Positions 31,701 to 42,373 of a stretch of 64,000 nt of DNA are shown here, piece after piece. Source of the stretch: Pasteurellaceae bacterium. Lineage in GTDB: Bacteria > Pseudomonadota > Gammaproteobacteria > Enterobacterales > Pasteurellaceae. The notes beneath the pieces are model-generated. The model searched no databases. It was not told the origin of the DNA and was given only the letters and a program-made list of their open reading frames with translations. A program made the position numbers and the translations under genes. The DNA lies in the NCBI GenBank assembly GCA_030527795.1, contig JAUNAB010000001.1, positions 196,856 to 260,855 on the forward strand. The letters are read 5' to 3'. Each line of letters starts with the position of its first letter. Within the stretch, counting starts at the first letter, position 1.

Positions 31701-33325
31701 TCTTTTGCGCTTTCCCAAGCGGCAGAACGTGGCATTTCACCCGCAATTTTACAAACGAGTTGATATGCTTTATCAAATTGGCTTTTTGCTGCTTCAGAAA
31801 TTGCCATTTTTTGTTCAAGTTCAAGCACTTTCTCTGTCAAGGTTTCTGCTTGTAATGCAAATTCCTGTTGATAAGCCTCCACATTTTTGACCGATAAATC
31901 GGCTAAACCACATAATTGTTTCGCTTTTTCTAGGGCTTGAATCGCTTGTTGATATTGTAACGCACGTGTTTGTTGAGCATCTAACGCCTGTTGATAGTCA
32001 GCTAATTGAGAACGAATTTGATCAACTTCTTGCTCAAATTGTTCGCTCTCAAATTGCACTTCCAATAAATGTTCATTGGCACTTTCAACTACTAATTTTT
32101 GTTCTTCTAAACGTGAATCAATACTTAATACATCTTGTTGATAAAGATTGATTTTTTCTTGATGGCGTAACGCATTCATCACTAAATTTAAGTGATCAAC
32201 CGCACTTTGATGATCCACTTCAAGTAATTTTTCACTTTCGTTAAGTTCTGCGACTTCACGGCTTAAATCAATTAAACGATGCTGAGATAAATGTTGCTCT
32301 GATTTAGCTTTATACCATTCTTGGCGGAAATTCAACGCACTTTCAATATTGCCTTGTCGCTCATTAACATTGCGCATAAAGTCAGATGCGACATAGTTGG
32401 TCGTTTCAGTGATTAAATGTTTAAATAAGTCACGATCGGATTGCGTTTGTTTAATCGCTTCTAAGGTCATACGGTTTTCACGCAATGCACTTTCCATATC
32501 CTGAAAGGCTTTGCGTACGCCAAGGTTCTCTGGCAATAAATAATCACGCAAGGATTTGGTGATCGCACTTGAAATCCCCCCATACAAAGAGGCTTCAATG
32601 AGTTTATAAAATTTGCTTCGATCTGACGGAGAACGTAAACGGCGTGGGATAATACCCAATTCAAACATCATCGCGTGATAGTCAGTAATTGAATGATATT
32701 GCTTAAATTGTGCCCCGAGATTTTCAATTTTATCTTTTAATTCATTAAGATTAAGCACTCTTGCTTGGCGTTCGCCCACGACATCAGTGAAAACCGCGGT
32801 CGGATTTAGGCTTAATTCTACGCCTTGCAAGGAAAAGGTTTTAATATCAACTTTTTTATCTCGCCCAGCAATTTGTTGCAAACGGGCACCGACTAAAATT
32901 CGTTGATGGCGTGAATTGATACAATCTAATACCGCGTAACAAACGCCAGGGCGTAATTTACCGTGTAACCCTTTATCACGCGAACCCCCTGTTGAACCTG
33001 CTTCCGTGGTATTGCGGAAATGTAATAAGGTTAAATCAGGAATTAACGCCGTCACAAATCCAGCCATTGTGGTGGATTTTCCCGCACCGTTACCGCCTGA
33101 TAATGTGGTAACTAATTCGTCTAAATCAAATGTGCGTGCAAAAAAACCATTCCAGTTAATCAAGGTTAAAGAACGGAATTTTCCACGTTCAATGTGGTTA
33201 GTTGAATGAGATTGAATATGAGTTAAATGCGGTAAAAAATCGGCATTATTATTTTCAGGCACAGACTCGGCTAATGTTAATTCATCAGCAATTGTTTCAT
33301 TTATTTCAAGTTCTTTATCTGACAT
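28787..33325 (-). CDS. mukB: Chromosome condensin MukB
   Basis: SMC-like ATPase of the MukBEF condensin. The 1512 residues show Walker [10 protein letters not shown] at about 77-85, long coiled coils with a central hinge (about 660-790), the ABC signature [12 protein letters not shown] and Walker [12 protein letters not shown] near the C-terminus. Compared with E. coli MukB (1486) there is an acidic N-terminal extension of about 45 residues before [17 protein letters not shown]. The start overlaps the mukE stop by one base (TAATG). Internal repeat copies occur near 31040 and 32790. Confidence 0.98.
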   Translation of the reverse strand: MSDKELEINETIADELTLAESVPENNNADFLPHLTHIQSHSTNHIERGKFRSLTLINWNGFFARTFDLDELVTTLSGGNGAGKSTTMAGFVTALIPDLTLLHFRNTTEAGSTGGSRDKGLHGKLRPGVCYAVLDCINSRHQRILVGARLQQIAGRDKKVDIKTFSLQGVELSLNPTAVFTDVVGERQARVLNLNELKDKIENLGAQFKQYHSITDYHAMMFELGIIPRRLRSPSDRSKFYKLIEASLYGGISSAITKSLRDYLLPENLGVRKAFQDMESALRENRMTLEAIKQTQSDRDLFKHLITETTNYVASDFMRNVNERQGNIESALNFRQEWYKAKSEQHLSQHRLIDLSREVAELNESEKLLEVDHQSAVDHLNLVMNALRHQEKINLYQQDVLSIDSRLEEQKLVVESANEHLLEVQFESEQFEQEVDQIRSQLADYQQALDAQQTRALQYQQAIQALEKAKQLCGLADLSVKNVEAYQQEFALQAETLTEKVLELEQKMAISEAAKSQFDKAYQLVCKIAGEMPRSAAWESAKELLREYPSQKVQAQQTPQLRAKLNELEQRYNQQQNAIRTLNEFNHRADLTLQDADELEEYQAEQENLVEDLTAQLSEQVETRSVLRQKREQLNQQYEDNARKAPAWLTAQSALERLQEQSGEQFSDSQDVTNFMQTQLEKERELTMQRDQLERHRQQLDEQITRLSQPDGSEDPRLNQLAERLGGVLLSELYDDVPLDDAPYFSALYGPARHAIVVRDLTAVKNQLENLEDCPDDLYLIEGDPAEFDDNVFSAQELSHGVVVQVSERELRYSKFPEIPLFGRAAREKHLEQLQIQREEIAEQYAQRAFDVQKCQRLHQQFSQFIGLHLALAFLPNPEQTMRELNAERNEIERELNQFISSEQQLRAKLENAKERLQQLNKLMPKLNLIADESLLDRIDECREQLDLAEQDEIFIRQHGVTLSQLEPIASTLQSDPENYERLKEDLTQSITQQKQIQQRLFALSDVIQRKAHFSYTDTVSNESNELNAQLRARLEQSQAIRDQKRELLKQAQAQFSQYNNVLIQLQSSYDSKKQMLDELFQEASQLGVRVDEGAEERSRARRDELYQQLSTSRQRRSYLEKQLTLIESESENLARRISKAERAYKTQRELVVEAKISWCAVLRLSRNSDVEKRLNRRELAYLSADELRSMSDKALGSLRTAVADNEYLRDSLRLSEDNRKPENKVRFFIAVYQHLRERIRQDIIKTDDPIDAIEQMEIELSRLTDELTNREQKLAISSESVANIMRKTIQREQNRIRLLNQGLQNIAFGQVKSVRLVVNIRDTHAILLDALSGNQNEYQDLFNDNRMTFSEAIAKLYQRINPHIDMGQRTAQTIGEELLDYRNYLDLEVEVYRGADGWLRAESGALSTGEAIGTGMSILLMVVQSWEEESRRIRGKDIIPCRLLFLDEAARLDAQSISTLFELCARLDMQLLIAAPENISPEKGTTYKLVRKISGNQEQVHVVGLRGFGVTE

Positions 33326-34044
33326 TATTCTTCACCTTGCTCATCTACATCATCATCTAAAACATCGCTATTTTTGTCCGCGGTTTTATCTATGGCTAAA
33401 CTTTCAGGGGTAGCCGCTTCACCATCACGAATTAAGCGTAATTGTGCTTCACGTGGATCATCACCAGAGCGCACTTCTGCACCAAAACGGAAAACAGATT
33501 CGGAAATGGTAAATTTACCACTATATTGATCGCCCACTTGATAAATCATACCGACTTTTCGCAGACGATTGATAGCTGTACGCACTTTTTCTGCTAATTT
33601 CTGCTTATCTAAATCTGAACCGCTAGAACGTGGATTAACCGCCTTGAGCAATTTACTTTCATCCGCAAGATTGAGCAATTCGTCATACACTTCTTGAGTG
33701 CTAAAAATACCTTGTTGTGCCAAACGTTCAGGGCTAAGGTATAAATAGCACAAGACTTTTCCCACTAACATCTCTAATTCAGTTAATACTGTCCGTAGAA
33801 TTAAGGTGTTGGATTTTGGGCGTAAATAGAAAAAACCTTCAGGTGCACGGATCAATTCTACATTGTAACGGCGGTAAAATTGGTCTAATTCAGATTGAAA
33901 ATCTGCCAAAAACGCATAAGAATCCAAATGTTCTTGACTAATATGCATACCTGAACGTAATTGGCTATCAATCTCAGGGAATAACGGACTTGCAATCGCT
34001 GCCGCTAATTTAATTGGAATAAGATCTTGTGGGTTGTCTATCAT
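33325..34044 (-). CDS. mukE: Condensin accessory subunit MukE
   Basis: A 239-residue winged-helix kite protein that bridges MukF and MukB. Strongly conserved stretches are [33 protein letters not shown] and [16 protein letters not shown]. The C-terminal 30 residues are acidic and variable. AGGA lies about ten bases before the ATG. It is downstream of a SIMPL-domain gene rather than directly after mukF, and is translationally coupled to mukB. Confidence 0.97.
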   Translation of the reverse strand: MIDNPQDLIPIKLAAAIASPLFPEIDSQLRSGMHISQEHLDSYAFLADFQSELDQFYRRYNVELIRAPEGFFYLRPKSNTLILRTVLTELEMLVGKVLCYLYLSPERLAQQGIFSTQEVYDELLNLADESKLLKAVNPRSSGSDLDKQKLAEKVRTAINRLRKVGMIYQVGDQYSGKFTISESVFRFGAEVRSGDDPREAQLRLIRDGEAATPESLAIDKTADKNSDVLDDDVDEQGEE

Positions 34045-34100
34045 TTGATTGCTTGTCCTAACGATACTGTTGTGCTTGTTGCAAACGAATTAACGATGAT

Positions 34101-34799
34101 TTATTGTTCTATGACAATAGAGCCTGTCGCATTAGCAGAAATACTAGCTTTTCCTGCCACTAACGGCACATTTTCTTTTTCTGATTTAGCCATTAATGAC
34201 ACCGCGGCATAATTTTGCTGAGATGAAAAATCACCTGGCGAATTTAGTTGCACGTCTTTAATATGATAACCTTTGGCATTTAATCCTTTTTGAATTATCT
34301 CGGCTTTATGTTGAAATTGCTTGATCGCATCTAGGGTCATTTCATCTTCTAATGAGGCTAATTTCTGTTGTGAAACACTAAAATCAACATAGCTAATGCC
34401 AATGTCATCCCCTAAATTATCCAAAATCTTAGCTAATGCTTCAATATCTTGGCTTTCTAATTGAATGGAACCTTCAACCACCCACGCACTGACTTTGCCT
34501 TTAGGATCATAATTCGCATAACTATTGACGCCATTACTTTGAATTTGAATGCCTTTTTGTTGTTTAACTAATTCAAGCACTTTGTTTAAATTTGCTGATA
34601 CTTGTTGCTTTAATTCTGATAATTTTTTGCCTGTTTTCTGGCTATTTAATTGCACTTGCATTAAATCTTTATCAATTGAACGTGTCACTTCCGTTGAAAA
34701 GGTAAATGTGGTTTCTTTCGGTGCGAAATTCGTATCCGCATAAGATGTATTTATCATCAATGCTATGGGGAGTAAAAACAATGTTCGAGTTAATTTCAT
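34101..34799 (-). CDS. Exported SIMPL-domain (DUF541) protein inside the muk operon
   Basis: A 232-residue protein with a cleavable signal peptide (MKLTRTLFLLPIALMINTSYA) followed by a SIMPL/DUF541 domain covering nearly all of the mature chain. The central TGKKLSELKQQVSANLNKVLELVK helix and WVVEGSIQLESQDIEALAKIL fit the family. Bacterial relatives are periplasmic or outer-membrane proteins (for example YggE), some tied to oxidative stress. It lies between mukF (50 bases upstream) and mukE (56 bases downstream), all on the minus strand. A periplasmic protein in a condensin operon is unexpected and may only share transcription. Confidence 0.88.
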   Translation of the reverse strand: MKLTRTLFLLPIALMINTSYADTNFAPKETTFTFSTEVTRSIDKDLMQVQLNSQKTGKKLSELKQQVSANLNKVLELVKQQKGIQIQSNGVNSYANYDPKGKVSAWVVEGSIQLESQDIEALAKILDNLGDDIGISYVDFSVSQQKLASLEDEMTLDAIKQFQHKAEIIQKGLNAKGYHIKDVQLNSPGDFSSQQNYAAVSLMAKSEKENVPLVAGKASISANATGSIVIEQ

Positions 34800-34849
34800 T
34801 ATGTTTCCTTTTTTCTCGTGAGAAAAATGAGTTAAATTTTGACCGCGGT

Positions 34850-36187
34850 TTAATTAAATTCGTCGATCACATTGGCTTGCACTTCAGCCCCTTTCGGATT
34901 AACAGGCTGCCACACAGGATATACACCCAACACATCAGCACTTGCCACTCCCAACCGCACCGCTTGATCAACAATCACACGGGCCACATCAAAATGGCGA
35001 GTTAATGGATATTGTTCTAACTGTTGTTTTAATAATAAACTTAAATCAATAGGTTGATTTTGTTCACGTTGTTTAATCAATAGCCGTTGCATTTGTTCAA
35101 CAATTTGTTCTTGTAAATCGGCTAATTGCTCATATTGCAATTCTTCTGGCAATTCACCTAAGGCATCTTCATCACGTAATTCCACTTCCTCATCACGCAA
35201 ATCAACCAAACGTTCGGCTTGAGCAATCCATAAGAACCAAGGAGCATCAAAATAATGATGAATAGATTGGCGTAGGCGTTGCGAAAATACCCGATTTTTA
35301 TCCATATCAATCGCCGTACGAATAAATTTATGCACGTGGCGATCATAGCCAATCCACAAATCAATCGCCTGTTGTCCCCAACTAATAATGCGATCTAATT
35401 TACTTTGTAAATCTGTGATTAATTGGTCAATAAAATACAATGCCTGATTGCCCATAACACAATCTTGAATACGCAATAATTGTGCTTGCAACTTATCGCC
35501 TGCTGCATTGAGTGTATCTTGTAATTCGCGTAAATTACCTGAGGTTTCATCTAATAAATGTTCGCAACTAGCGATTGCGGCTTGCCAATCTTTGGTTAAA
35601 AGATCCGCAATTTCTTCTTTGATACTTTGTTGATTTTCATCCATTATGCGTTGGGATAAATCAATGCTATCAAAAATCTCTGCCACAGAATATTTCAGCG
35701 GGGCAAACACATTACGCCGCCAATAAAATTCATCTTGTTGTGTGTGTTGACCTTCTTCTGCTGCTTCCGATGCACGTTGAATTTCTTCCGCCACAATCGC
35801 TAACTGCACAGAAAGACGCAATGCAGAAAATTCACGTTGACGAATATAATAATCCGACACGCCTACTCCTAATGGCGTTAAACGGTAGATCGCTAATCCT
35901 TCGGTAAATTCACTGCTAAAGCGGTTTAAAAAACGCTGTTTGACTAATTCATTAATCGCATTATTCGCACGAGTGGCAATGGTTTCGTTTGATTGTTCAA
36001 ATTCAGCGGACACTAAACGGAATAAATCCACTAAATCGGATTCAAGCATTTCACCATCAAAACGCTCGTTATTATAAATGGCTATCGCAAGCAAAAAGGC
36101 TAATCGATCCGTTGATAAACTCAGCGAAAATTCACGTTCACGCGCCCACGCGACTAATTCGGGGATAGTTTGCGATGTGTCAGACAT
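34850..36187 (-). CDS. mukF: Kleisin subunit MukF
   Basis: The 445-residue kleisin of MukBEF. It has an N-terminal winged helix dimerisation domain ([32 protein letters not shown]), a central helical region, and a C-terminal MukB head-binding domain ending [24 protein letters not shown]. Length matches E. coli MukF (440). It is first in this mukF-SIMPL-mukE-mukB set and divergent from ttcA. E. coli has smtA/cmoM upstream of mukF; that gene is absent here. Confidence 0.97.
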   Translation of the reverse strand: MSDTSQTIPELVAWAREREFSLSLSTDRLAFLLAIAIYNNERFDGEMLESDLVDLFRLVSAEFEQSNETIATRANNAINELVKQRFLNRFSSEFTEGLAIYRLTPLGVGVSDYYIRQREFSALRLSVQLAIVAEEIQRASEAAEEGQHTQQDEFYWRRNVFAPLKYSVAEIFDSIDLSQRIMDENQQSIKEEIADLLTKDWQAAIASCEHLLDETSGNLRELQDTLNAAGDKLQAQLLRIQDCVMGNQALYFIDQLITDLQSKLDRIISWGQQAIDLWIGYDRHVHKFIRTAIDMDKNRVFSQRLRQSIHHYFDAPWFLWIAQAERLVDLRDEEVELRDEDALGELPEELQYEQLADLQEQIVEQMQRLLIKQREQNQPIDLSLLLKQQLEQYPLTRHFDVARVIVDQAVRLGVASADVLGVYPVWQPVNPKGAEVQANVIDEFN

Positions 36188-36438
36188 TCAACTTTCTCAA
36201 AATAAAAGATAAAATTAGGGCGATTATAGCGTATTTTCTCGTAATTTTCAGCTGAATAATTGTCAAAACCCTTGTTTTTCATCATAAATTCGTATTTAAC
36301 ACCAATAAAAAACGCCCATTATTTTGACCGCGGTTTTTAGATTGTATGGCGAAATCACAATTTTAATAGCATTTTAATGCTAAAAAATTTACTATACGCA
36401 ACAATTTTTGACATCATTGTACGATTTAGGATGATTTA
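36188..36438. promoter_or_regulatory. Divergent mukF/ttcA intergenic region
   Basis: A 251-base AT-rich region with one repeat copy (TTTTGACCGCGGTTTTT, about 36323-36339). It should contain the promoters of both flanking genes. No confident -35/-10 pair, operator or small gene was seen. Confidence 0.35.
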
Positions 36439-37377
36439 ATGGCAGAATTAACTCAAAAAAATGAGAAAAAACAAACATATAATTTTAATAAGCTGCAAAA
36501 GCGTTTACGCCGTAACGTTGGTAATGCGATTGCCGATTTTAATATGATTGAGAATGGCGATAAAGTGATGGTTTGTCTATCTGGTGGGAAAGATAGTTAT
36601 ACCTTATTAGATATTTTACTTAACTTACGGCTTAATGCCCCCATTCATTTTGATATAGTGGCGGTAAATTTAGATCAAAAACAACCCGGGTTTCCTGAAC
36701 ATATTTTACCTCAGTATCTTGCAGAAATTGGCGTAGAATACCGCATTGTAGAAGAAAATACCTACGGTATCGTTAAAGAGAAAATCCCTGAAGGTAAAAC
36801 CACTTGTTCGCTCTGCTCTCGCTTACGCCGTGGGATTTTATACCGTACGGCAACTGAATTAGGGGCGACCAAAATTGCTCTCGGTCATCATCGTGATGAT
36901 ATGCTAGAAACCTTGTTTTTGAATATGTTTTACGGCGGTAAATTAAAAGCAATGCCCCCTAAATTGATTAGCGATGATGGCAAACAAATCGTCATTCGTC
37001 CACTAGCATATTGCAAAGAAAAAGATATTGAAAAATACGCACAAGCAAAACAATTCCCAATCATTCCTTGTAATTTATGTGGTTCGCAACCGAATTTACA
37101 GCGTCAAGTCGTTAAAGAAATGCTACAAAAATGGGATCGCCAATACCCTGGACGCATTGAAACGATGTTTAGTGCAATTCAAAATATTGTACCATCCCAT
37201 CTATGTGATGCTAATCTGTTTGATTTTAAGAATATCAAACACGGGCAACGTCTTGACGGGGTGGACGGCGATATTGCATTTGATAAAGAAGACTTGCCTA
37301 GCACGCCAATTTGGGCAGAAGAACAAGATGAGCGTGAATTTGAAGGCGAATTAATCACATTCAAAGAAGTAAAATAA
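36439..37377 (+). CDS. ttcA: tRNA 2-thiocytidine(32) synthetase TtcA
   Basis: Thiolates cytidine 32 of several tRNAs using ATP and a [4Fe-4S] cluster. The 312 residues contain the PP-loop SGGKDS (48-53), the cluster-binding CSLC (C123, C126) and the second pair PCNLC (C212, C215), plus the [17 protein letters not shown] region. Length matches E. coli TtcA (311). A paired-repeat terminator follows. Confidence 0.98.
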   Translation: MAELTQKNEKKQTYNFNKLQKRLRRNVGNAIADFNMIENGDKVMVCLSGGKDSYTLLDILLNLRLNAPIHFDIVAVNLDQKQPGFPEHILPQYLAEIGVEYRIVEENTYGIVKEKIPEGKTTCSLCSRLRRGILYRTATELGATKIALGHHRDDMLETLFLNMFYGGKLKAMPPKLISDDGKQIVIRPLAYCKEKDIEKYAQAKQFPIIPCNLCGSQPNLQRQVVKEMLQKWDRQYPGRIETMFSAIQNIVPSHLCDANLFDFKNIKHGQRLDGVDGDIAFDKEDLPSTPIWAEEQDEREFEGELITFKEVK

Positions 37378-37400
37378 GCCCTAATCATCTTATTAATCAC

Positions 37401-37442
37401 AAACCGCGGTCAAAAAATTCATCAAATTTTGACCGCGGTTTT
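37401..37442 (+). terminator. Paired-repeat terminator after ttcA
   Basis: AAACCGCGGTCAAAAAATT / AAATTTTGACCGCGGTTT inverted pair, 23 bases after the ttcA stop. Confidence 0.8.
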
Positions 37443-37560
37443 GTTGCAAATTCAGACATCTCGATTAAATCCCTACAGAATAGTAAAAAAGCATTGAACT
37501 CTTATCCATTCTTTATGTCTTACACATCAGATTTAACAACAACCCTTAATGGAGTATTTA

Positions 37561-38042
37561 TGAAAAAATTAGCCATCGCTGTATTAGCTGGTTTTGCGTT
37601 CGTTTCTAGTAGTAGTTTTGCGGCAAATTCCCCTTGCTCAGGTAGCAAAGGTGGGATTGATCATTGCTCAGGCGAAAAATTTGTGTGTAAAGATAAATCA
37701 ATCAGCGGTTCAAGCCAAAGTTGCCCTGCGTATCAAAAAGCACAAAAATTAGGCAACAATACAAAAGATAGTGCAAAGGAAAGCAAATCTGCTGCGAGTG
37801 AGAAACTAAACAAGGCACAATCTAAAGCGGAAACAAAATTAGAGTCAGCAAAATCATCGGCTAAAAATGCAAAGGATAATATGAAAAATAGTGCGACGGA
37901 AAAATTATCCAATGTTGAAAGCAAAGCGGATACCGTGAAAAGCAATGTCGTTGAAAAAGCAAGTATAACAAAAGAAAATGTAACCAGTGCTAAAGATTCA
38001 ACTAAATCAACATTTGATAAAATTAAAAATGTTGCACAGTAA
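37561..38042 (+). CDS. Exported Cys-containing protein with LEA-like helical repeats
   Basis: A 160-residue protein, unrecognised as a whole. The ATG at 37561 has a GGAG site and begins a clear signal peptide (MKKLAIAVLAGFAFVSSSSFA). Next is a short four-cysteine segment (residues about 24-55, CSGSKGG, HCSGEKFVC, SQSC). The rest, about 65-160, is Lys/Ala/Ser/Asp/Glu-rich with approximate 11-residue periodicity (KDSAKESKSAASEKL, KDNMKNSATEKLSNVE), resembling LEA or apolipoprotein-like amphipathic helices. It is probably periplasmic and may bind the envelope or protect it. Function is unknown. Confidence 0.75.
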
Positions 38043-38067
38043 ATGAGCTGAGAATGCAATAAAATTC

Positions 38068-38097
38068 TAGCCTAAACGTTGTTTGGGCTATTTTTTT
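38068..38097 (+). terminator. Intrinsic terminator after the LEA-like gene
   Basis: Stem TAGCCTAAAC / GTTTGGGCTA (one G-T pair), three-base loop, then seven T residues, 26 bases after the stop codon. Confidence 0.9.
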
Positions 38098-38475
38098 AGA
38101 AAAAATTTTAACAAAGATTGAACTATCCCCAAGTATTTTGGTCTGAGTAAATGCTAGTGCACTGCTTAGGCAGTTCATATTTTTTCATATTGAGATTCTT
38201 ATTTTGAAATCTTTGCCGCTATATGCTTTTATAGCGGCATTTCTTTTTTTAAGACCATAAAATTCCAATAAACTAACTATAAAAAATCTAATAAGATTTA
38301 GCTTCTATTAAATTTTTTCTAGAACAAGGTATAACACTTAACATATATCAATATTTTATCATCTTTTGTTAAATTACAATTTGCTTTTCAGCCAAATTTT
38401 GTTATATCTAGCCCATATTCTGCAATATCGTTTTGCGAAATCGGTTTAATTTGGATTTGATAGATGAGAGGTTCT
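38098..38475. other. Intergenic stretch before ppc, with an orphan terminator
   Basis: 378 bases without a gene. It contains a short stem CTGC-TTAG-GCAG near 38164-38175 and a second strong terminator at 38215-38250. The part just before ppc is AT-rich and should hold its promoter. The AGAGG ribosome-binding site lies at about 38466-38470. No protein-coding frame of note was seen. Confidence 0.45.
38215..38250 (+). terminator. Orphan intrinsic terminator
   Basis: Nine-base perfect stem GCCGCTATA / TATAGCGGC with a six-base loop, then ATTTCTTTTTTT. It is 118 bases beyond the previous terminator with no gene between. Confidence 0.85.
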
Positions 38476-41118
38476 ATGACGCAAGAATACGAAATGATGC
38501 GTAACAATATCAATATGTTGGGACGCTTTTTAGGGGAAACCATTAGTGATGCACAAGGCAGTGATATTTTAGAGTTAATTGAAAATATTCGCCGTTTATC
38601 ACGGGATTCTCGCAATGGCAATGATGCCGCACGTAGTCAATTACTTAAAACATTATCAACCATTTCCAATGATAATATTATCCCTGTGGCACGTGCATTT
38701 AGCCAATTTCTCAATTTAACCAATGTCGCAGAACAATATCAAACGATTTCACGTCATCACCACGATGAAATTCTTAGCGCACGTTCTACGGTTGCTTTTT
38801 TTAAACGGCTAAAACAGCAAAATATTCCGAAAGAACAAGTGATTAAAACCATTGAAAAATTGCTGATTGAACTGGTTTTAACCGCCCATCCAACAGAAGT
38901 CACTCGTCGCTCTATTGTACATAAGCAAATTGAAATTAATCATTGTTTAAGTAAACTAGAACACGACGATCTCACTGAGAATGAACGCCAACACATCAAA
39001 CGTCGTTTGCTACAATTAATTGCTCAGGCTTGGCATACCAATGAAATTCGCACGGCTCGCCCAACGCCATTTGAAGAAGCGAAGTGGGGATTTGCGGTCA
39101 TTGAGAAAAGTTTATGGCAAGCCGTACCTGAGTTTTTACGCCAATTAAATGATCATGCCGTAGAATATTTAGGCTATTCTTTACCGCTTGACCTTGCTCC
39201 TGTTCGTTTTTCATCTTGGATGGGAGGTGATCGTGATGGAAACCCGTTTGTAACAGCCAATATTACTCGTCAAGTTTTACAACTCGCTCGTTGGAAAGGT
39301 GCTGACTTATTTTTAGGGGATATTCAAACATTAACCGATGAATTATCAATGGTACAATGTACTCAGGAATTTCGCGAAAAATATGGTGATCACGTTGAAC
39401 CTTATCGGGTTGTGGTAAAAGAAGTTCGCCGTAAATTAAATAATACTCTCGCTCATTATAATGATCTGCTTGCCAACCGCACGCCATTAATTAGCCCAGA
39501 AGAAATCATTACTCACGATGATCAACTTTGGCAGCCGCTAAATGACTGCTATCAATCCCTTGTTGCTTGTGGAATGCGTATTATTGCTAACGGGTTGTTA
39601 CTTGATGTTTTACGCCGTATTCGTTGTTTTGGCGTGACATTGTCACGCTTAGATATTCGCCAAGAAAGCACTCGTCATACTGATGCGATTGCTGAAATTA
39701 CGCGTTATATTGGACTTGGCGATTATTCGCAATGGACAGAAAGTGATAAACAAGCCTTTTTGATCCGTGAATTAAATTCGCGTCGTCCTCTATTGCCACG
39801 AGATTGGACACCATCAGCAGAAACGAAAGAAATATTAGACACTTGCCAAGTGATTGCCGAACAACCACAAGGCGTGATTTCGTGCTATATCATTTCAATG
39901 GCACGGACTGCATCGGATGTCTTAGGGGTGCATTTACTATTGAAAGAAGCAGGCGTGCCGTATCATTTGCCTGTCGTGCCATTATTTGAGACTCTTGATG
40001 ACTTAAACGCATCGGAAAGTGTAATGGAACAGCTATTTAATATCGGTAGCTATCGTGGAATGATTGATAATAAACAAATGGTAATGATCGGTTATTCTGA
40101 TAGCGCAAAAGATGCTGGCACAATGGCAGCCGCGTGGGCGCAATATCGCTCACAAGAAAGCCTAATCAAATTATGCGAAAAATTGGGGATTGAATTAACC
40201 TTATTCCATGGACGTGGTGGCACCGTTGGTCGTGGTGGTGCACCCGCCCACGCCGCACTGCTCTCTCAACCGCCGCGTTCATTAAAAAATGGGCTACGCG
40301 TAACTGAGCAAGGTGAAATGATTCGTTTCAAATTTGGTTTACCAGCAGTAGCGGTGGAAAGCCTTGATATTTACGCCAGTGCGATTTTAGAAGCTAATTT
40401 GCTTCCGCCGCCAGAACCGAAGGATTGCTGGCGTGATATTATGGATGAATTGTCTGATTCTTCTTGTGAGATCTATCGTCAAGTTGTGCGTGGCGATAAA
40501 GATTTTGTGCCGTATTTCCGAAGTGCAACACCTGAACAGGAATTATCCAAACTGCCACTTGGTTCACGTCCAGCGAAACGTAACCCAAATGGGGGCGTAG
40601 AAAGTTTGCGTGCTATCCCGTGGATTTTTGCTTGGATGCAAAACCGCCTTATGCTCCCTGCTTGGCTTGGTGCAGGTGCATCTTTACGTTTGGCAATTGA
40701 AAACGGCAAGGGTGATGTGATTGAAGAAATGTGTACCCAATGGCCATTTTTCTCTGCTCGTATTGGTATGCTAGAAATGGTATATAGTAAAACAGATACT
40801 TGGCTATCGGAATACTATGATCAACGTTTAGTAAAAAAATCCCTATGGTATTTGGGGCAATCGCTACGTGAACAGCTCAATGCGGATATTAAAACTGTAC
40901 TGACCTTATCAAATAAAGGTGACAAATTGATGTCCGATTTACCTTGGATCGCTGATTCAATTACCTTACGGAATATTTATACTGACCCACTCAATTTATT
41001 GCAAGTGGAATTACTGCACCGTTTCCGCGAAAATCCCGACAATCCAAATCCTGATGTAGAACAGGCATTGATGATTACAATTACAGGTATTGCAGCAGGA
41101 ATGCGTAATACAGGTTAG
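38476..41118 (+). CDS. ppc: Phosphoenolpyruvate carboxylase
   Basis: Adds bicarbonate to PEP to form oxaloacetate, refilling the TCA cycle. The 880 residues have the catalytic His138 in [11 protein letters not shown], the [10 protein letters not shown] motif and the mobile loop [14 protein letters not shown], and end in the conserved AAGMRNTG. The start is placed at the ATG with GAGAGG six bases upstream, giving [11 protein letters not shown]; an ATG four codons earlier has no site and does not match the family N-terminus. Confidence 0.98.
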   Translation: MTQEYEMMRNNINMLGRFLGETISDAQGSDILELIENIRRLSRDSRNGNDAARSQLLKTLSTISNDNIIPVARAFSQFLNLTNVAEQYQTISRHHHDEILSARSTVAFFKRLKQQNIPKEQVIKTIEKLLIELVLTAHPTEVTRRSIVHKQIEINHCLSKLEHDDLTENERQHIKRRLLQLIAQAWHTNEIRTARPTPFEEAKWGFAVIEKSLWQAVPEFLRQLNDHAVEYLGYSLPLDLAPVRFSSWMGGDRDGNPFVTANITRQVLQLARWKGADLFLGDIQTLTDELSMVQCTQEFREKYGDHVEPYRVVVKEVRRKLNNTLAHYNDLLANRTPLISPEEIITHDDQLWQPLNDCYQSLVACGMRIIANGLLLDVLRRIRCFGVTLSRLDIRQESTRHTDAIAEITRYIGLGDYSQWTESDKQAFLIRELNSRRPLLPRDWTPSAETKEILDTCQVIAEQPQGVISCYIISMARTASDVLGVHLLLKEAGVPYHLPVVPLFETLDDLNASESVMEQLFNIGSYRGMIDNKQMVMIGYSDSAKDAGTMAAAWAQYRSQESLIKLCEKLGIELTLFHGRGGTVGRGGAPAHAALLSQPPRSLKNGLRVTEQGEMIRFKFGLPAVAVESLDIYASAILEANLLPPPEPKDCWRDIMDELSDSSCEIYRQVVRGDKDFVPYFRSATPEQELSKLPLGSRPAKRNPNGGVESLRAIPWIFAWMQNRLMLPAWLGAGASLRLAIENGKGDVIEEMCTQWPFFSARIGMLEMVYSKTDTWLSEYYDQRLVKKSLWYLGQSLREQLNADIKTVLTLSNKGDKLMSDLPWIADSITLRNIYTDPLNLLQVELLHRFRENPDNPNPDVEQALMITITGIAAGMRNTG

Positions 41119-41131
41119 ATTTTCTTTGCTC

Positions 41132-41173
41132 AAAACCGCGGTCAAAAATCCTTTCATTTTTTTCCGCGGTTTT
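41132..41173 (+). terminator. Imperfect paired-repeat terminator after ppc
   Basis: AAAACCGCGGTCAAAAA paired with a degenerate copy (TTTTTTTCCGCGGTTTT), 14 bases after the ppc stop. Confidence 0.7.
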
Positions 41174-41209
41174 GTATTATGATGCCTTTTATTTTGACAG
41201 GAATACATA

Positions 41210-41536
41210 ATGACAGAAACTCACATTTCTCCCCTCGACCCCGATCGTGCTATTGATATTGCTTATGATATTTTTCTAGAAATGGCAGGCGAAAATCTCG
41301 ATCCCGCAGATATTTTGTTGTTTAATTTGCAATTTGAAGAGCGTGGTGCGGTTGAATTTGTTGAAACCGCGGACGATTGGGAGCAAGAAATTGGGGTATT
41401 AATTGATCCCGATGCATTTGCTGAAGTTTGGATCGGTTTAGTCAATGAACAAGATGAAATGGATGATATTTTTGCAAAATTTTTAATTTCACACGCGGAA
41501 GAAAATCGCGAATTTCACGTTATTTGGAAAAAATAA
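41210..41536 (+). CDS. yciU: DUF440 double-stranded DNA mimic protein
   Basis: A 108-residue, very acidic protein of the DUF440/YciU family. The H. influenzae homologue HI1450 has a surface charge pattern proposed to mimic double-stranded DNA and has been reported to bind HU. Conserved stretches are [29 protein letters not shown] and FAEVWIGL. It is a single gene between ppc and the convergent anti-sigma gene. Interaction with HU here is inference. Confidence 0.92.
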   Translation: MTETHISPLDPDRAIDIAYDIFLEMAGENLDPADILLFNLQFEERGAVEFVETADDWEQEIGVLIDPDAFAEVWIGLVNEQDEMDDIFAKFLISHAEENREFHVIWKK

Positions 41537-41549
41537 TCTCAAACCTTGT

Positions 41550-41576
41550 GAGCAGCGGACTTTTAATCCGTTGCTC
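41550..41576. terminator. Hairpin between convergent yciU and anti-sigma gene
   Basis: Stem GAGCAGCGGA / TCCGTTGCTC (one G-T pair) with a seven-base loop. It lacks a strong T run, so termination would be weak or assisted. Confidence 0.55.
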
Positions 41577-41587
41577 AATTAATCACA

Positions 41588-41767
41588 TTATATTTTATCC
41601 CCACTGGCAAACTGCTTGGTAAGTTTACTTAATTGAATACATTGTTGTTTGAACTTACGGCAATGGGGACAGATAAATAAATGCAATTGAACGCCAATTT
41701 TTTCGTGATAGAATAAATCACGTTCGTGTGAATCAGAAATCAGTTTTGTCACTTGAATACATTTCAT
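41588..41767 (-). CDS. Small zinc-finger anti-sigma factor
   Basis: A 59-residue protein beginning MKCIQVTKLISDSHER. A His-Cys zinc-binding pattern runs C3, H30, C33, H35 and C36 (LHLFICPHC), as in short zf-HC2 anti-sigma factors of the ChrR/RsrA type. It starts four bases after the ECF sigma gene stop with a GGGGAG site, so the two are coupled. By analogy it would hold the sigma factor inactive and release it on thiol or zinc oxidation. There is no membrane segment, so it is cytoplasmic. Confidence 0.82.
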   Translation of the reverse strand: MKCIQVTKLISDSHERDLFYHEKIGVQLHLFICPHCRKFKQQCIQLSKLTKQFASGDKI

Positions 41768-41771
41768 TATG

Positions 41772-42332
41772 TTACTCCCCTACTAACTTCGTTGATAGGC
41801 AACGTTGTAATTGCAAACGTGCACGATAAAGCAAAGTATGTAAATTATCACGACTAATCTCGGCATTTTGACAGATTTCATCGCTTGATAATTCCAAATA
41901 TTCTTTCATCATAAATACACGCCCTTGTTGTGCAGGTAAATGCGTTAAACAGGTTTCAAAAATAAGCCAAAATTGCACGCTATAAACTTCATTATCATTG
42001 GGTAAATCGCGTGGATAATATTCCGCTTTCCAATGACCTGATTGATCAAAGAATGAATTAGGTTCGTTTTCATCGGATAAATCCGTTTCAAGCACCAAGC
42101 GATCTTTTTGACGTAAAAAATCAATAATCTTATTTTTTAAAATGGCAAACATCCACGTTTTTAAGGCAGCTTGCCGTTTAAATTGCCCAAGATTTTTTAA
42201 TGCACTTAATAATGCTTCTTGAACCAAATCTTCTGCTAAATGTGGGTTGCGTAATTGTAATTCGGCAAATTTCAACATTTGTTCACGAATTTCGCCAATT
42301 TGTTCGTTGCTAATCGGCATTTCTAATTTCAT
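41772..42332 (-). CDS. rpoE2: ECF sigma-70 factor (RpoE2-like)
   Basis: A 187-residue extracytoplasmic-function sigma factor. Region 2 reads LAEDLVQEALLSALKNLGQF then LKTWMFAILKNKIIDFLR; region 4 reads LPAQQGRVFMMKEYLELSSDEIC and ISRDNLHTLLYRARLQLQRCL. The start at 42332 is preferred to an in-frame ATG at 42338 because AAGGA sits seven bases before it. It is followed by its small zinc-finger anti-sigma. In H. influenzae the homologous RpoE2 is reported to control msrAB under oxidative or hypochlorite stress. An ECF-like promoter precedes it, consistent with autoregulation. Confidence 0.9.
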   Translation of the reverse strand: MKLEMPISNEQIGEIREQMLKFAELQLRNPHLAEDLVQEALLSALKNLGQFKRQAALKTWMFAILKNKIIDFLRQKDRLVLETDLSDENEPNSFFDQSGHWKAEYYPRDLPNDNEVYSVQFWLIFETCLTHLPAQQGRVFMMKEYLELSSDEICQNAEISRDNLHTLLYRARLQLQRCLSTKLVGE

Positions 42333-42373
42333 ATTCATATCCTTGATTATTTTTGTCAGAAAATTCGTGCAAC

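Noticed and set aside
37733..38059. 108-codon minus-strand frame opposite the LEA-like gene
   Set aside because: Its Leu/Phe/Ala-rich sequence is simply the complement of Lys/Ala/Ser codons in the real gene.
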